NCBI GenBank assembly: GCA_032718865.1
Contig: JALUTQ010000004.1
Location: 1,178,001 to 1,242,000, forward strand
Direction of reading: 5' to 3'
Length of the DNA: 64,000 bases
Source: Tilletia caries
Lineage: Eukaryota; Basidiomycota; Exobasidiomycetes; Tilletiales; Tilletiaceae
Of this stretch, positions 63,097 to 64,000 are shown one piece after another. The position numbers and the translations under genes were made by a program. The notes beneath the pieces are model-generated. The model saw nothing but the letters and a program-made list of their open reading frames with translations. It was not told where the DNA came from and searched no databases. Numbering within the stretch: the first letter of the stretch is position 1; every line of letters begins with the position of its first letter.

Positions 63097-64000
63097 TCAA
63101 TGATGACCTCTAGACAACACCGCCTGAATTCTCCTCCGCTCGACGTCTGCTAGCTGCTTTTTGGTCAGCTCTTTTTGGCGCGATCGCCAAGTGGTATCCA
63201 CAAACTGGAGGTCATATGCTCTATTGAGAGCGTCGTGTAGCGACTCTCGACGTTCCTTCGCGCTGTCGATGCGAATGATGTCTCTGTCCGTACTCGAAAA
63301 CTGGTTCGCAGCCTCCTCCTGCTGATGCCTCCACTGCTGATGATCTCGCTCCTTCTGCCACTCCATCTCCCGCTCCAGGTCGTCGTCGTTGGCTCGATCC
63401 CAGTCGTAGTCGCGCGGTGTCATGCTACGATCCAATCCTTCTTTGACATACACCAAGTACCGACCAGCCTCATCATGTTGCATAGCCAAATTGTGCGCGA
63501 CCAGAGCGGCTACGATGAAGTCGTGGGCGTACTCCTCAGCACGCAGTGAAGCCAGAAGCCCTCGATATCCCTTGAGCGCTGGGAAACGGCCTTTAACGTA
63601 AGCCATGGCATGCTCGCTGCGGATCCGAATGCTGGATAGAGAGTAGTTGAAACGTCTGAAGTCGATGGATTTCGTTGCTGCTAGATGCTGATAGGGAGAG
63701 ACAAGGTAAGAGGCGAAGGGGTAGCCTAGATCGGCCCAAATCCATTCGTCTTTGCGTAGGTATCTGGCAGGTGCATCGACTACCGACGAGCAGGCCCAAG
63801 CTCGAGCATCAGAAGATGCGCCACGATGTCCAACGACGTAGCTGATGATGCGAAGAGTGTGCACCATGGTGACGAGCTGAACGTTGAATGAAAATCGTCG
63901 CTTTCGGTTCATGAATGCGTCGCCGTGATCCAAGCCCGGCGCCCATGCACAATTGATGTGCACTCCGTCGACCGAGGCGCATCCGTTGCGCCATTCGGGG
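63097..64000 (-). CDS. PIF/Harbinger DDE transposase (Harbinger-3), 5' end beyond window
   Basis: Open from the window edge to TGA at 63097-63099. Motifs: CASVDGVHINCAW (D), GASSDARAW (D), IWADLGYPFASYLVSPY and IRSEHAMAYVKGRFPALKGYRG (E), then a helical AALVAHNLAMQHDE and a charged coiled C terminus (LEREMEWQKERDHQQWRHQQEEA). The VDG...SSD...ADLGYP...EH order is that of DDE_Tnp_4/Harbinger nucleases. No lesion is visible in this part. Different family from Harbinger-1 and -2. Confidence 0.75.
   Translation of the reverse strand, partial: PEWRNGCASVDGVHINCAWAPGLDHGDAFMNRKRRFSFNVQLVTMVHTLRIISYVVGHRGASSDARAWACSSVVDAPARYLRKDEWIWADLGYPFASYLVSPYQHLAATKSIDFRRFNYSLSSIRIRSEHAMAYVKGRFPALKGYRGLLASLRAEEYAHDFIVAALVAHNLAMQHDEAGRYLVYVKEGLDRSMTPRDYDWDRANDDDLEREMEWQKERDHQQWRHQQEEAANQFSSTDRDIIRIDSAKERRESLHDALNRAYDLQFVDTTWRSRQKELTKKQLADVERRRIQAVLSRGHH

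Noticed and set aside
1..64000. LTR or LINE retrotransposons
   Set aside because: I found no reverse transcriptase (YxDD), integrase zinc-binding or gag-like frame and no long terminal direct repeats; the long direct repeat present carries DNA-transposon genes.

Overview
This is eukaryotic nuclear DNA from a fungus, most likely a basidiomycete (perhaps Pucciniomycotina; this is an inference). The genes have short GT-AG introns of about 70-150 bp. Recognisable proteins include a SNF5 subunit with a GATA-type finger and fungal-type transposases (PIF/Harbinger with Myb-like partners, hAT, MULE, Crypton tyrosine recombinase, Helitron Rep-helicase). There are no bacterial operons and no LTR or reverse-transcriptase elements that I could see. 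Most of the window is a transposon island in which degenerate sequence and nested insertions outnumber host genes.

Layout. 1-1827 is the left arm of an inverted repeat: the 3' end of a SNF5 gene plus an intron-containing tRNA-Ser(AGA). Its partner, about 99% identical, is at 55656-57479, so about 54 kb of transposon-rich DNA lies between inverted copies of one host locus. 1828-10050 holds AT-rich repeat modules, a TA-flanked MITE carrying a tRNA-Arg-like sequence, a dead PIF/Harbinger transposase and several kb of unrecognised relics. 10054-15082 is Harbinger-2 copy 1, with left end, Myb-like ORF2 and transposase. It is interrupted by the left ends of two hAT-type elements and then joined to a serine/glutamine-rich host gene (15098-17589). 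20588-27254 is a Helitron: a Rep-helicase gene and, in opposite orientation, an intact 545-residue gene that may be its accessory. 29747-31182 is an intact secreted-protein gene. 31961-34264 is a complete MULE with 10-bp target duplications.

35746-55655 is the centre of interest. A hAT MITE abuts Harbinger-2 copy 2 (36543-39350 plus its right end at 55438-55655). Inside Harbinger-2 sits MITE-A (39351-55429, 8-bp TSD). Inside MITE-A sits a 15.4-kb hAT element, hAT-B (39676-55050, near-perfect 8-bp TSD). hAT-B contains a decayed catalase gene, with an intact Crypton recombinase gene inside a catalase intron, plus another MITE of its own family (48391-49188). It also contains a transposase gene split by an unrelated AT-rich hAT MITE (51174-51865). 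The order of insertion can be read from the target duplications.

56261-60385 is the near full-length SNF5 gene, with three apparent 1-base frameshifts. A MITE built of TTTTACCC/GGGTAAAA palindromes (60378-61161) overlaps its 5' end. The right edge is a third Harbinger pair: a Myb-like ORF2 (61325-63031) and a DDE transposase (63097 to the edge).

Many long frames are broken by single-base indels, often in homopolymers. Some differ between duplicate copies, so either real decay or residual assembly error is possible; reads would decide.
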